A stretch of DNA of 64,000 nucleotides, taken from an uncultured Oleiphilus sp. GTDB taxonomy: Bacteria; Pseudomonadota; Gammaproteobacteria; Pseudomonadales; Oleiphilaceae. The stretch spans positions 1-64,000 of the forward strand of contig CAJWBJ010000002.1 in assembly GCA_913020495.1 (NCBI GenBank), given 5' to 3'. Below are positions 53,596-64,000 of this stretch, piece after piece. Below the pieces are notes generated by a model. That model had not been told where the DNA came from, made no database searches, and saw only the letters and a list, made by a program, of their open reading frames with translations. Every line of letters begins with the position of its first letter. Position 1 is the stretch's first letter. Both the position numbers and the translations under genes were made by a program.

Positions 53596-54471
53596 TTATC
53601 GCTTAGAGTTACGGTTATTCGTTCGACTCCCCTGCTTTACGCTTTTCTTAATTGATTTACTTTGACTTCTTGAAAGGTCTTTCATTTCTTGAATCGTTTT
53701 TTGTTTCAACTTGATGGGAGGAAGTGAAACCAGCGCACGTAAATCATTCACGCCTTTGTTATTTAACTCTTCCCATACTCCAACTTTTAATCGGCTTGGT
53801 AAGAAAATACAACCGTAACGAACACGCTTCAAACGGCTAACTTGCACATCTTGCGACTCCCAAAGCCTTCTTACTTCACGATTCTTTCCTTCCATTAATA
53901 CTACATGGAACCACTTATTTCGGCCATCACCACCAAATTCACGTACATCCGTAAATTTGGCGACACCATCATCCAGCAAGACTCCTTCTTTTAAACGAGC
54001 AAGCATTGCATCATCAACTTCACCATTTATGCGTACGGCATATTCTCGGTCAATTTCATATGAAGGGTGCATCAATCTGTTTGCTAGTTCGCCATCCGTC
54101 GTCATTATCAATAAACCAGACGTATTGATATCTAAACGACCTACTGAGATCCATCGCTGGTCTTTTAATTTCGGAAGGTTATCAAATACTGTCGGCCGAC
54201 CTTCAGGGTCAGAGTTAGAACAAACAACACCTTCAGGTTTACTATAAACAATGACACGATAATCTTGACTCGATAAGCTTCTTATATCGATAGCTTTACC
54301 ATCAACCGAAAGTGTATCGCTAGATAGGACTCGATCACCCAGAACGGCTTTTTCATCATTTTTTAAAACGCGACCTTCAGTAATCCATCGCTCTGCTTCG
54401 CGTCTGGATGCAAGACCGGCTTTAGCGATAATTTTTTGAATTCGCTCACCTAACGGGGGGGTATTAGTCAT
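53596..54471 (-). CDS. rluB: 23S rRNA pseudouridine synthase RluB
   Basis: ERIQKIIAKAGLASRREAERWI, SVGRLDINTSGLLIMTTDGELANRLMHPSYEI, EGKNREVRRLWES. Confidence 0.93.
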   Translation of the reverse strand: MTNTPPLGERIQKIIAKAGLASRREAERWITEGRVLKNDEKAVLGDRVLSSDTLSVDGKAIDIRSLSSQDYRVIVYSKPEGVVCSNSDPEGRPTVFDNLPKLKDQRWISVGRLDINTSGLLIMTTDGELANRLMHPSYEIDREYAVRINGEVDDAMLARLKEGVLLDDGVAKFTDVREFGGDGRNKWFHVVLMEGKNREVRRLWESQDVQVSRLKRVRYGCIFLPSRLKVGVWEELNNKGVNDLRALVSLPPIKLKQKTIQEMKDLSRSQSKSIKKSVKQGSRTNNRNSKR

Positions 54472-54515
54472 TTTTATGCCTATATATAATAGAAACGCAT
54501 CGCCTATATCTAACC

Positions 54516-55130
54516 TTAGCTAGAATGAGTTAGGCTTGCCTTCAAAATTTCGTTCTTTAATTCTTCAAATGTATGAACTGCCGGAAACTGTGGAAATTCA
54601 TCAATTACATTTTGAGGCGATTTAAATAAAATACCAGCCTCAGCCTGCTTTAGCATTGTCGTATCATTGTAAGAGTCACCTGCTGCAATGACTCGGTAAT
54701 TCAATAATTGAAATGCTCTGACAGATTGTCGCTTAGGGTCTTTTTGACGAAGTAGATAGTCTGTGATTTTACCATTCTGATCCACCTCTAACTTATGACA
54801 GAATAAGGTCGGGTTACCTAACTTTGGCATCAAAGGCATACCAAACTCATAAAATGTATCTGATAAGATTATTACCTGAAAACGCGGCGCAAGCCACTCA
54901 ATAAACTCTTTAGCACCAGGGATCGGATCCAGACCAGAAATAACTTCTTGAATTTCATTTAGACCAAAACCGTGTTCATCCAGAATTCTAAGTCGCTGCT
55001 TCATTAAAACGTTATAGTCAGGGATATCTCGAGTCGTTGCCTTAAGCTCTTCAATACCTGTTTTTTCAGCAAATGCAATCCAAATTTCAGGGATTAACAC
55101 CCCTTCCAGATCAAGACAAACTAACTCCAC
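54516..55130 (-). CDS. thrH: Phosphoserine phosphatase/homoserine phosphotransferase ThrH
   Basis: MELVCLDLEGVLIPEIWIAFAEKTGI, IILSDTFYEFGMPLM, AAGDSYNDTTML. Confidence 0.93.
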   Translation of the reverse strand: MELVCLDLEGVLIPEIWIAFAEKTGIEELKATTRDIPDYNVLMKQRLRILDEHGFGLNEIQEVISGLDPIPGAKEFIEWLAPRFQVIILSDTFYEFGMPLMPKLGNPTLFCHKLEVDQNGKITDYLLRQKDPKRQSVRAFQLLNYRVIAAGDSYNDTTMLKQAEAGILFKSPQNVIDEFPQFPAVHTFEELKNEILKASLTHSS

Positions 55131-55285
55131 AATATTCTCCCGTTTCTATATTTATATGTGACATTTCTTTTACGGCGCATTCTATCGAAATAATACGTCC
55201 TTGCATAATGTAAAATGTGCTATAAAATCGCCGCCATATCTTTATGATAGATTATCAATCAACAGCTTTAAGAGGAAGCAAGTCT

Positions 55286-56035
55286 ATGACTATCGACTTT
55301 AATAATATATCCACAATAACGGATGAATCGATCGCAAAATTAAATGAAGAGCTTTCTCAAAAATCACCACGTGAAATATTAAAGTTTGCTTTAAAGTCTT
55401 TTGATCAAATAGCCATTTCATTTAGTGGTGCTGAAGACGTGACTTTAATTGAAATGGCCCATAAATTAGCGCCGCCATTAAGTGTTTTTTCTCTAGATAC
55501 TGGACGCCTACACCCGGAAACATACCAATTCATTGAAAAAGTTCGCGCACATTACGGGCTAAATATAGATATCATGACCCCTAACTCAAACGCTCTTGAG
55601 GCGTTTGTGAAAGAAAAAGGCCTCTATAGCTTTTTTCAAGATGGCCATAAAGAATGCTGTGGTATCAGAAAAGTAGAGCCTTTAAAACGTAAACTTGCAA
55701 CTTTAGATGCTTGGATCTCAGGCCAAAGAAAAGATCAAAGCCCTAGCACAAGATCTAGCGTACCAGTCATTGAAATAGACCACGGAAACTCTACCGACCA
55801 GCGTAAGCTAATTAAATTCAACCCACTTGCTAACTGGACATCAAAAGAAGTTTGGGACTATATGCGCATGTCAGAAGTCCCTTTCAATGCATTACATGAA
55901 AGAGGTTTTATCAGTATTGGGTGTGAGCCCTGTACACGCCCAGTACTTCCAAATCAACATGAACGCGAAGGCCGGTGGTGGTGGGAAGAAGCAACGCAAA
56001 AAGAATGCGGACTACATATAACAAAGCAAAGTTAA
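55286..56035 (+). CDS. cysH: Assimilatory APS reductase (CysH, Fe-S type)
   Basis: [14 protein letters not shown], CysCys pair [32 protein letters not shown] 55286 with AGAGGAAG upstream preferred to track start 55244. Confidence 0.94.
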   Translation: MTIDFNNISTITDESIAKLNEELSQKSPREILKFALKSFDQIAISFSGAEDVTLIEMAHKLAPPLSVFSLDTGRLHPETYQFIEKVRAHYGLNIDIMTPNSNALEAFVKEKGLYSFFQDGHKECCGIRKVEPLKRKLATLDAWISGQRKDQSPSTRSSVPVIEIDHGNSTDQRKLIKFNPLANWTSKEVWDYMRMSEVPFNALHERGFISIGCEPCTRPVLPNQHEREGRWWWEEATQKECGLHITKQS

Positions 56036-56048
56036 TTACATTACAGCT

Positions 56049-57026
56049 TTAATGTTGCGGCAAGTTAATACCATCAAAAAGTGGTTGTATTTCTTGCCTG
56101 TGAGCATGTCGGTAACAAGCAGCATCAATAAGGTCCTTTGTTAAATGCGGCGCAAATTGCTGCAGGAACTCATACATATAACCTCGCATAAACGTGCCTT
56201 TTCGAAACCCTATATTTGTAACACTTTCATCAAATAATTTATTTGCATTTATCGACACTAAGTCAGTATCTTTGATTGGGTCATAAGCCATAGAAGCGAT
56301 AATACCAATACCTAAACCCAACTTAACATAAGTTTTAATGACATCCGCATCTGAAGCTGTAAAAACAATATTTGGTGACAACCCGGCCGTTTCAAACGCT
56401 TCATCTAATTTAGACCGACCAGTAAAACCTTTTACATACGTCACAATTGGATACTCTGCTAGTTTCTCAAGTGTAATACCACTGAAATTCGCAAGAGGAT
56501 GATTTTTTGGAACAACAACACAACGATTCCAGCTATAACACGGCATCATGATTAAGTCGGAATGATGGTCCAATCCTTCTGTAGCTATCGCAAAATCTAC
56601 TGTGCCATTTGAGGCCATTTCAGATATTTGAGCAGGTGTGCCCTGATGCATATGCAAGGAAACATCTGGAAACCCCTCCATAAATCGATGGATAGTTTTG
56701 GGTAGCACATACCTTGCCTGCGTATGGGTGGTCGCAATACTTAAATCACCTTTCTGCTCATTTTTAAATTCTTCGGCAATTTTTTTGATACTTTCAACCT
56801 GACCAAGAATCTCGCCAACAACCTTCAATATCGCTTCACCAGCAGGAGTTATCCTGGTTAGGTGCTTACCACTGCGACAAAAAACTTCAACACCAAGCTC
56901 ATCTTCCAGCAAACGCATCTGTTTACTCACACCTGGCTGTGAGGTATATAAACTTTGAGCAGTTGCAGACACATTTAAGTCATGATGCGCCACTTCCCAG
57001 ATATAACGGAGTTGTTGTAGTTTCAT
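56049..57026 (-). CDS. cysB: LysR-type regulator CysB
   Basis: MKLQQLRYIWEVAHHDLNVSATAQSLYTSQPGVSKQMRLLEDELGVEVFCRSGKHL. Confidence 0.94.
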   Translation of the reverse strand: MKLQQLRYIWEVAHHDLNVSATAQSLYTSQPGVSKQMRLLEDELGVEVFCRSGKHLTRITPAGEAILKVVGEILGQVESIKKIAEEFKNEQKGDLSIATTHTQARYVLPKTIHRFMEGFPDVSLHMHQGTPAQISEMASNGTVDFAIATEGLDHHSDLIMMPCYSWNRCVVVPKNHPLANFSGITLEKLAEYPIVTYVKGFTGRSKLDEAFETAGLSPNIVFTASDADVIKTYVKLGLGIGIIASMAYDPIKDTDLVSINANKLFDESVTNIGFRKGTFMRGYMYEFLQQFAPHLTKDLIDAACYRHAHRQEIQPLFDGINLPQH

Positions 57027-57176
57027 TTATGTCTCCAGATGCACAATATATCAAAATCGAATAAGACCATAAAGAAATATTCTTTTATTGAATATAACTA
57101 AAAGGTTATAGTTCATGTCATTCAATGAACAAAAAATAAACATATTTACTTCGTGTTTTTAATATAGACCAATATC

Positions 57177-57974
57177 ATGGAATTACTCGCATTAACTGAT
57201 TTTATAACATATATTCTGGCTGGTGCTGGCGTTGGGTTTGCAGTCGGTTTGACTGGCGTAGGCGGTGGCTCACTCATGACCCCACTGTTAATAATGTTTA
57301 ATTTCCCTGCGCACATCGCAATTGGTACAGACCTGATTTATGCTGCTGGAACAAAAACGAGCGGGATCATTGCTCATGCAAAACAAGCAACTGTCAATTG
57401 GGAAATTGTTTTACGGCTAAGTATGGGCAGTATTCCAGCTTCTTTAATCACAATTTATCTATTAAAAAACATCTTCGGTAATCCAGAATCTTACCAGCAC
57501 ATATTATTAAGCACGCTTGGCTTTATGTTGATTGCAACGGCTGTAGTCATACTAATCAAACCTATGTTAAGTAAATCCTACAAGCTATCGAACAAAGACT
57601 TTAACTGGCTTAAAAATCATCAGGGAAAACTGACAATCTTGGTCGGTTTTATTCTAGGTATTTGCGTAACATTAACATCAGTAGGTGCTGGTGCTTTCGG
57701 TGCTGCTGTATTAATGCTGCTATATCCGCGTTTAAACTCTGTCACAATTATTGGAACCGATATTGCTCATGCAGTCCCATTAACACTAATTGCTGGGCTA
57801 GGACATATGCAGCTAGGAAATGTTGATTTCGTTTTACTTAGCAGCTTATTAATCGGCTCTATACCAGCCATTCATTTTGGTTCAAAACTAAGTAAAAAAT
57901 TACCAAATCATGTTCTCCAACCAATACTTGCGACTATTTTATTTGGTATTGGCACAAAATACGCCTTTTTCTAA
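57177..57974 (+). CDS. TauE/SafE family sulfite/anion exporter
   Basis: GFAVGLTGVGGGSLMTPLLIMFNFPAHIAIGTDLIYA and a second repeat GICVTLTSVGAGAFGAAVLMLLYP. Confidence 0.9.
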   Translation: MELLALTDFITYILAGAGVGFAVGLTGVGGGSLMTPLLIMFNFPAHIAIGTDLIYAAGTKTSGIIAHAKQATVNWEIVLRLSMGSIPASLITIYLLKNIFGNPESYQHILLSTLGFMLIATAVVILIKPMLSKSYKLSNKDFNWLKNHQGKLTILVGFILGICVTLTSVGAGAFGAAVLMLLYPRLNSVTIIGTDIAHAVPLTLIAGLGHMQLGNVDFVLLSSLLIGSIPAIHFGSKLSKKLPNHVLQPILATILFGIGTKYAFF

Positions 57975-58080
57975 ATATTTTTATTGTCGAAATGCGGCAT
58001 AAGCTGCCAATACTCAAGCCTTAGTGTAAGATAGCGATTATATTTCTGTTACGAATTTAAATAGTAAATAAGACCTCGCC

Positions 58081-60816
58081 ATGTTATTGCAAACCACGTT
58101 ACTACAAACCAAGTTATTAGCACCGGCCTACAACCCGAAAAGTGTTGATAGAAAACAACTTATTTCTAGGTTAGTACCCCGAAGTGGACGAAAATTAGTT
58201 CTAATTTCAGCACCTGCCGGCTATGGTAAAACGACATTAGTATCGCAATGGCTTCAGAGTAACGAAAGAAATTACTGCTGGCTATCTTTAGACCAAACAG
58301 ATGATGAACAAGTTCGATTTTGGCGCTATTTAATCGGGTCTGTAAGCTCAAAGGTCGAAAATATTGGCCAAGAAGCTAATAAGTTTCTGGATACCTCTTC
58401 TTTTCATATTGAAGCAGCTGTAACCGCCTTAGTAAACGAACTTAATAGTTATTCGGCTTCTGGCCACTCACTCACAATTGTTCTAGATGATTTTCATGTC
58501 ATTCAGAATAAAGAAATACTTCAACAATTCGCCTATTTCATTGATTTTATTCCTCCAAATATTGAACTGATCATCACGACACGCTTTGAACCGAACTTAC
58601 CGATTTCACGATGGAGTGTTAAAAATTGGGTTGATCAAATCTATTCCAGTGATTTGGTTTTTTCATATACTGAATCAAAAGTATTTTTTAATGTTTATAT
58701 GGGACTAGCACTTTCAGAAAAGCAAATTGAAGAAATATTTCAAAAAACAGAAGGCTGGATTGCTGCAATGCAACTTACTGCACTCTCGGCTACTGCAACA
58801 CCAAATAACGAGCAACAGTATTTATCTACGCAACAACTTTTTGCTGACGACCGACACTTCTCAGACTATATTTTAAGCGAAATATTAGATCACCAGCCAT
58901 CTGAAGTTGGTGAATTTTTACTTGAAACGGCCTGCCTTTTACGACTTAGTGAAGACCTCTGTAACCATATTCGAAATCGCGACGACAGTAGAAAAATTCT
59001 TGAGCACCTTTACAATTCAAACTTATTTCTAATTCCTCTTGATAAAGATCATCACTGGTTCCGCTACCACGACATGTTTCGTGAGGCATTACTTAAAAAA
59101 GCACAATCCACATCAAGCGGCAAACTTGTACAACATCAAAAGCTTGCGGTTGACTGGCTAACTGAACATAACCAGGCACATGAAGCGATTGAACAAGTTG
59201 TACAGCTTAAAGATTGGCAACAACTCATTACACTACTTGAAAACAATGGCAATAATCTAATCCATGAAGGCCATCACCTTCCTGTTCTGGAATGGATTTC
59301 AAAGCTACCCGACAGCATGGTAAGCCAATCCCCACGTTCTATAATGCTTAAAATATGGGCCTTATATTTCAGTAATAAAATTGAAATAATCCCACCTTTA
59401 TTGGATCAATTAGAAGTCCTGATAGACCAGCAACGCCTCGACAACGTTGAAACCAGCACCAATGAATTAATTGATTTACATAGCGAAATATCACTCATTA
59501 GAGCTTACCTTGCTCGCTCGCAATCCGACCTTAAAAGCGCCAATTTGCTAACTAAAGAGGTCTTAAAGGAACTCGACAGTACAAATATGCCTTTAAAGTC
59601 CGTCACTTATTATGGTATTGGACTTGATAGCTTTGCTGTTGGAGACCTAGACTCAGCAGAATCAGCATTGTTAGCTGCTATTGATCACGGAAAACGTGAA
59701 AAGAAATATACCACCGTATTATCAAGCAGCGGCCTACTCGGCTGGATATACTACTATCAAGGTAAACTAGAGATTGCTCTCGAAACCGGTATTATCAACC
59801 AACAATGGATTGATAGCTATCACGACCCTTCTCAACCTCGAATCATTTCATGCTGGCAAAATAGTGCCCTAGCAATGATCTATACCGAAAAGGCAGAGTT
59901 TACAATTGCTGAGTCGTACATTAACCCACTGCTTAAGCACCTTGAAATAGGCACAGAAGCGGGCCAGCACGTTATTATCCAGTATGTAATGGCAACACTA
60001 CTATTTGCCCAGAAACGCTTTGTAGATGCGATTGAGTGTATTGATGATGCACTTCATGTATATCAACACAAAAAAGATTCTATTGTTTTTGCTCCCCCTA
60101 GTTTAAACGCATTAAAATCCAAATGTTTGCTCTCTATGGGGAAAGATGACAAAGCACAATATGTCATTGAAGAGCTTGATAGTGCTTCTATTAATGCTAT
60201 TCCACTTAATTTCGAAGATATTAATTTGACGAAGGCACGTATATTTACCGAACAAGGTAAATTTGCACTTGCATTAGAAATGCTTGATAGATTGGTTATA
60301 CAAACCGAATCCCATCATCACATATACCACCTAATACAAGCTCTAAGCATTAAAGCAGTTACACTACTTAAAATGCATAATATTGAAGCCGCACGAACAA
60401 GTATCAATGAATCTTTACAACTCGCCTCACAGGATGGGTTTATCTCTGTCTACACCAATGAAAACCCAATCATTCAACAAGCACTTGCTCTGTGTTCTGA
60501 CCCTACTATCTCAGACAGCTATCTACAGAAACTAACCTCTATTCTGGGCTTGCAGATTGAGCCAACCCAAACACAAGCAGAGCTTCCGGGCGCTGCAGCT
60601 TTAGAGAGCAATAAACAACTTTTAGAACCGCTCAGCCAACGTGAGTTGGAAGTGCTGGATTTAATTAACCAAGGCTTAGCAAATAAAGAGATTGCACGAA
60701 AACTAACCCTAGCACCAGCAACGGTAAAGGCTCATATCCGAAACCTTTATGGCAAAATTGAGGCAAAAAGCAGAACAGAAGCATTATCTAAGGCTAGGAA
60801 TTTAGGACTGATATAA
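58081..60816 (+). CDS. MalT-like ATP-dependent LuxR-family regulator (LAL type)
   Basis: Walker A LISAPAGYGKTTLVSQWL, LVLDDFHVI-like Walker B, C-terminal HTH LSQRELEVLDLINQGLANKEIARKLTLAPATVKAHIRNLYGKIEAKSRTEAL. Confidence 0.94.
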   Translation: MLLQTTLLQTKLLAPAYNPKSVDRKQLISRLVPRSGRKLVLISAPAGYGKTTLVSQWLQSNERNYCWLSLDQTDDEQVRFWRYLIGSVSSKVENIGQEANKFLDTSSFHIEAAVTALVNELNSYSASGHSLTIVLDDFHVIQNKEILQQFAYFIDFIPPNIELIITTRFEPNLPISRWSVKNWVDQIYSSDLVFSYTESKVFFNVYMGLALSEKQIEEIFQKTEGWIAAMQLTALSATATPNNEQQYLSTQQLFADDRHFSDYILSEILDHQPSEVGEFLLETACLLRLSEDLCNHIRNRDDSRKILEHLYNSNLFLIPLDKDHHWFRYHDMFREALLKKAQSTSSGKLVQHQKLAVDWLTEHNQAHEAIEQVVQLKDWQQLITLLENNGNNLIHEGHHLPVLEWISKLPDSMVSQSPRSIMLKIWALYFSNKIEIIPPLLDQLEVLIDQQRLDNVETSTNELIDLHSEISLIRAYLARSQSDLKSANLLTKEVLKELDSTNMPLKSVTYYGIGLDSFAVGDLDSAESALLAAIDHGKREKKYTTVLSSSGLLGWIYYYQGKLEIALETGIINQQWIDSYHDPSQPRIISCWQNSALAMIYTEKAEFTIAESYINPLLKHLEIGTEAGQHVIIQYVMATLLFAQKRFVDAIECIDDALHVYQHKKDSIVFAPPSLNALKSKCLLSMGKDDKAQYVIEELDSASINAIPLNFEDINLTKARIFTEQGKFALALEMLDRLVIQTESHHHIYHLIQALSIKAVTLLKMHNIEAARTSINESLQLASQDGFISVYTNENPIIQQALALCSDPTISDSYLQKLTSILGLQIEPTQTQAELPGAAALESNKQLLEPLSQRELEVLDLINQGLANKEIARKLTLAPATVKAHIRNLYGKIEAKSRTEALSKARNLGLI

Positions 60817-60903
60817 TTCAGCATTTTTAGAAAACATGGTTATTCATCCAAACTTACTGCAAACTATCTTTGGTTCTTATTGCTTGAATTGATTGGTCAT
60901 ACA

Positions 60904-61431
60904 ATGAATTTATTTTTCATTCTATATAAAAAACTTTTTTTCGGATTAGTGCTTTTCGCCTCTGCTATTTGTTCAGCAGAGAGCTATAAAACGGCCCCGG
61001 ACTTTTCTCTACCTGACATATATAACGGTCAACTTATTAGCTTAAAGGATTATCAGGGCTCGGTTGTTCTCGTTGATTTCTGGGCCTCTTGGTGCGGCCC
61101 TTGCCAAGCATCCTTACCTGAGTACAACCTTTTAAGGCAACGCCTTCAAGAACAATTTGGTACAGATAAATTTGAAGTTCTTGCTATAAATGTGGATGCA
61201 ACCAAAAAAGAAGCCATCATGTTTTTAGATAAACATAGCCTTAAATTTCCAGTCTTAATGGAAACTACCGGCAAATCACAACGTGACTACCAGTTATTAG
61301 CGATGCCAACATCATTTATTGTTGATCAGGAAGGTCGAATTCGTATTTCTAAGGTAGGATTCAGCTCAGGCTATCTCCAATCACTTGAAAAAGAAGTTAT
61401 TCAAATGATTGAATCAAACACTAAGCATTAG
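60904..61431 (+). CDS. TlpA/ResA-like thioredoxin-fold protein
   Basis: Signal peptide; VVLVDFWASWCGPCQASLPEYNLL. ATG 60904 preferred to TTG 60880. Confidence 0.92.
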   Translation: MNLFFILYKKLFFGLVLFASAICSAESYKTAPDFSLPDIYNGQLISLKDYQGSVVLVDFWASWCGPCQASLPEYNLLRQRLQEQFGTDKFEVLAINVDATKKEAIMFLDKHSLKFPVLMETTGKSQRDYQLLAMPTSFIVDQEGRIRISKVGFSSGYLQSLEKEVIQMIESNTKH

Positions 61432-61450
61432 TTTTTCAAAACTAATGCTT
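61423..61450. terminator. Convergent 28-bp inverted repeat overlapping both stop codons
   Basis: AAGCATTAGTTTT-TC-AAAACTAATGCTT, perfect 13-bp arms. Confidence 0.65.
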
Positions 61451-64000
61451 TAGGCCGCACTCTGCGCAAATTTCAAGGCAACTTTATAAAACTTCTGTGG
61501 TATTCGGATTTTAGTAGCAAAGCCGCGATATTCATCACCCTCATTCCCGTCACTCAAAACAATTTCAATACTACCACCCTCTTTTTTCAGAAACCCTTTC
61601 ACCGCATCCATACCGACACCACGACCCGAAACATCGGTTACCTCTACGGAGGTTGAAAACCCTGAAGAGAAAATCAAATTAGCAATATCCAAATCTTTCG
61701 GTTTGGGCGCATCTTTATCAATAACCCCTTTCTCTATAGCGAGATCGTAGATTTTTCCTAACGCAAGACCCCGACCATCATCCTGAACAACCAGCTTAGC
61801 AAAACCATCATGATCTACAGCAACATCCAGTAAAATATTACCTTGCTCTGATTTGCCTTTACCTAAACGCTCTTCGGCACTCTCAATACCATGATCCATG
61901 GCATTTCGAAAAACATGCATAAAAATGTTATTCAGAACACTATGAACTTCACGATTAACAAGAATGTCATTGTCAGTTACTTTTATACAAGGTTTAGCCT
62001 TACCAAGTTGCTCAGCTAATGAGTTAGCAGATTGAATCACACTGGAGATAACCTCTTCAATATGCTTCGCCTCTGGAGAAATTAGTAGTTCATACGCCTC
62101 AGATACAATATCTTTTAGCTCGGTGTCATTACTATCTTGGGTAAGCTCTGCAATATGGCTCAACCAAATATCAATGCGTTGTTGATCTAGGGCAGTCTGG
62201 TTAGATGAAGGCTTACCTAGACCTAGTTTTTCACGGAAGACATGAGCGTAACGCCCAATAATCCTTTTTGCGCCATCAAGCTCACTTAGCAATATATCGC
62301 TATTCCATGCAGCCTCTTCATTTTTACGAAGCTCATCATAAGTACTTTCAACTTCATGAACTACGTCAGTGATATATTTCAGGCCATAGGTGCGCGCATT
62401 ACCTTTAACGGTATGCATTGACCTAAATAAATTGGCGATTGCATTAGCATCTTTTTCAGATGTCGTTTCAATAATCGTTAGGCACTCAGCAAGAAACTCA
62501 TGTGAGGTCTCTATAAAGTCATTAAACTTGGAAGGGTCGACTGAAAGAACTTCTCCAATAATTTCAAGTTCTTGCTTTTGTTCTTTAGACTCGGCCTCAA
62601 GCGCTTTAAGTTCAGTTACATCACGCACCGTCACCATTAACTTATCAATGACACCGTCTTCGCTTTCAATCGGATCCCAATCAAGCTCTAGTATTTTTTC
62701 TCGGCTATCTTCAAGGCAGATTACCATTTCTGACATCAAACAATGCGAGTTAAACTCGTACATCATTTTATCTTCACCAACAATCGCATCAACAGCCGTT
62801 ATATTCTGATCAACAGAATCTGACCCAGCCTTCGTATTATTAAATAAAAGGTCTGCAAAATTCCGGTCTGCAATTCGACTTGTTTCAAAAATTTCTTCTA
62901 GGTATGCAGCATATTCCGGGTGAATCAAGCCACCAGTAGTAATAGTGAATAAACCCTGATGCATATTTTCCATCATACTGGCAATATCATGATTCTTCTG
63001 TCTTAGCGCTGCAGTTCGTTCTTCAACTTTTGCCTCTAAATTTCGATTCTGCTCTTCAATCGTTTCACGCATACGGATATTTTTAATCGTCGTCACTAGC
63101 TGCCTGGCAATTGTCTCTGCGAATTCGTAATCTGTTTCTTCAAATTTAACCTCACTCACGTCACCTGAAAGGTTAAGTACCCCTAATGCCATATTGTTAT
63201 CCATTAAAGGCACACAAATAATTGATTTAGGTTGATGCTCTTCATTATCGACAAATCGTTCATCTTCACTTGTATCAGCAATATAAATAATTTCTTTTTT
63301 CTGACAAGTAATACCAATAATTCCTTCCCCATGATCGAATTGTCTTGGCTCTTGCTTAGATTGAATATGCTTAGGAGGATAGAAAGATTTTATTTCTAGT
63401 TTATTATCATTATTGTATAAGTAGACAGAGCCGAATTTCACGCTTGAATGTGCCGATAATGCCTGAAGCGTCTTCTCTAAAGCCTTTGTTTGACTTGTGC
63501 AAACCGCTAAATCTTCACTAATTAGATTCAAATCCCTTAGATCTTGAACCTTCTTTTTAATACCATCTTTCATGGTTGTAAAACTGGTCGCAAGATCACC
63601 AATTTCGTCATTACGTTTAATATTAATATTTAGACTATAGTCACCCAGTGCGATACTTGCTGCAACATTATTAAGTGTTCGAAGTGGGTTTGAAATGCGC
63701 CTGATTGCCACTGAAAACAGGAGTAATAGAATCACGTTCAGCGAGACAATCTGAATGATTAAGCGCTTAATTTCAGACTTCAAAAAAGCAACATTTGCTT
63801 TATCTGTTATATTTAAAGCAATTTTACCAACAGTATAAACCTCATCACTATCAGGCTCACTGTAGCTTAACTCGTCTTCATGCAATTGACCTAAACCTTC
63901 AGGCATTGCTTCGATTAGGCTCATTTCGGCGCCTGACTTTTTAATACCCTTTAAGAAGCGTCCTTTTTCATCCTGAATATAAATGCCTTCAATAAACTTC
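61450..64000 (-). CDS. HAMP-GAF-Hpt-CheA-type HATPase hybrid sensor, 5' end cut by window edge
   Basis: HAMP (IRRISNPLRTLNNVAASIALGDYS), GAF, Hpt (LFRSMHTVKGNARTYGL), HATPase (HVFRNAMDHGIES, DDGRGLALG, GRGVGMDAVKGF). Frame is open past ATG 63924 to base 64000 (FIEGIYIQDEKGRFLKGIKKSGAE). Confidence 0.88.
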   Translation of the reverse strand, partial: KFIEGIYIQDEKGRFLKGIKKSGAEMSLIEAMPEGLGQLHEDELSYSEPDSDEVYTVGKIALNITDKANVAFLKSEIKRLIIQIVSLNVILLLLFSVAIRRISNPLRTLNNVAASIALGDYSLNINIKRNDEIGDLATSFTTMKDGIKKKVQDLRDLNLISEDLAVCTSQTKALEKTLQALSAHSSVKFGSVYLYNNDNKLEIKSFYPPKHIQSKQEPRQFDHGEGIIGITCQKKEIIYIADTSEDERFVDNEEHQPKSIICVPLMDNNMALGVLNLSGDVSEVKFEETDYEFAETIARQLVTTIKNIRMRETIEEQNRNLEAKVEERTAALRQKNHDIASMMENMHQGLFTITTGGLIHPEYAAYLEEIFETSRIADRNFADLLFNNTKAGSDSVDQNITAVDAIVGEDKMMYEFNSHCLMSEMVICLEDSREKILELDWDPIESEDGVIDKLMVTVRDVTELKALEAESKEQKQELEIIGEVLSVDPSKFNDFIETSHEFLAECLTIIETTSEKDANAIANLFRSMHTVKGNARTYGLKYITDVVHEVESTYDELRKNEEAAWNSDILLSELDGAKRIIGRYAHVFREKLGLGKPSSNQTALDQQRIDIWLSHIAELTQDSNDTELKDIVSEAYELLISPEAKHIEEVISSVIQSANSLAEQLGKAKPCIKVTDNDILVNREVHSVLNNIFMHVFRNAMDHGIESAEERLGKGKSEQGNILLDVAVDHDGFAKLVVQDDGRGLALGKIYDLAIEKGVIDKDAPKPKDLDIANLIFSSGFSTSVEVTDVSGRGVGMDAVKGFLKKEGGSIEIVLSDGNEGDEYRGFATKIRIPQKFYKVALKFAQSAA

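Noticed and set aside
62390-62809. 139-aa plus-strand Ser-rich ORF
   Set aside because: Fully antisense to the CheA-like gene, with low-complexity composition typical of a reverse-frame shadow ORF.

Overview
This 64 kb window is AT-rich gammaproteobacterial-type chromosome, read from protein families only. I saw no transposase, integrase, phage module, CRISPR array, rRNA or tRNA. Left to right: (1) a minus-strand surface-glycan operon (pseB, pseC, cytidylyltransferase, aldo/keto reductase, class-III aminotransferase, FemAB/GNAT-like acyltransferase, methyltransferase) that also carries a B12-binding radical SAM enzyme; (2) signalling genes (DUF1631-like/GGDEF/EAL, PAS, CheW, 7TM-DISM GGDEF, MCP); (3) gdhA, an RND/MMPL exporter, an MlaC-like protein, mtnA, a cupredoxin-like protein, thiD and recA; (4) a catabolic-looking block (ThDP enzyme, FAD dehydrogenase, LuxR regulator, Usp, cytochrome P450, acyl-CoA dehydrogenase, acyl-CoA synthetase) interleaved with gatCAB; (5) a nitric-oxide stress locus (nnrS, nsrR, RIC-like protein) with two near-consensus NsrR operators; (6) rimO, NarK-type transporter, rluB, thrH, cysH, cysB, TauE; (7) a MalT-like LuxR regulator, a TlpA-like thioredoxin and a CheA-like hybrid cut by the right edge. 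Best leads: a RIC paralogue that by eye has lost its di-iron histidines, a tandem PTPS/QueD protein whose active-site motifs are split between halves, the radical SAM enzyme inside the Pse-type operon, two perfect palindromes upstream of the P450, a 27-bp palindrome upstream of the QueD-like gene, and a dispersed ATTCCGG palindrome family. All homology is from motif recognition; no searches were run.
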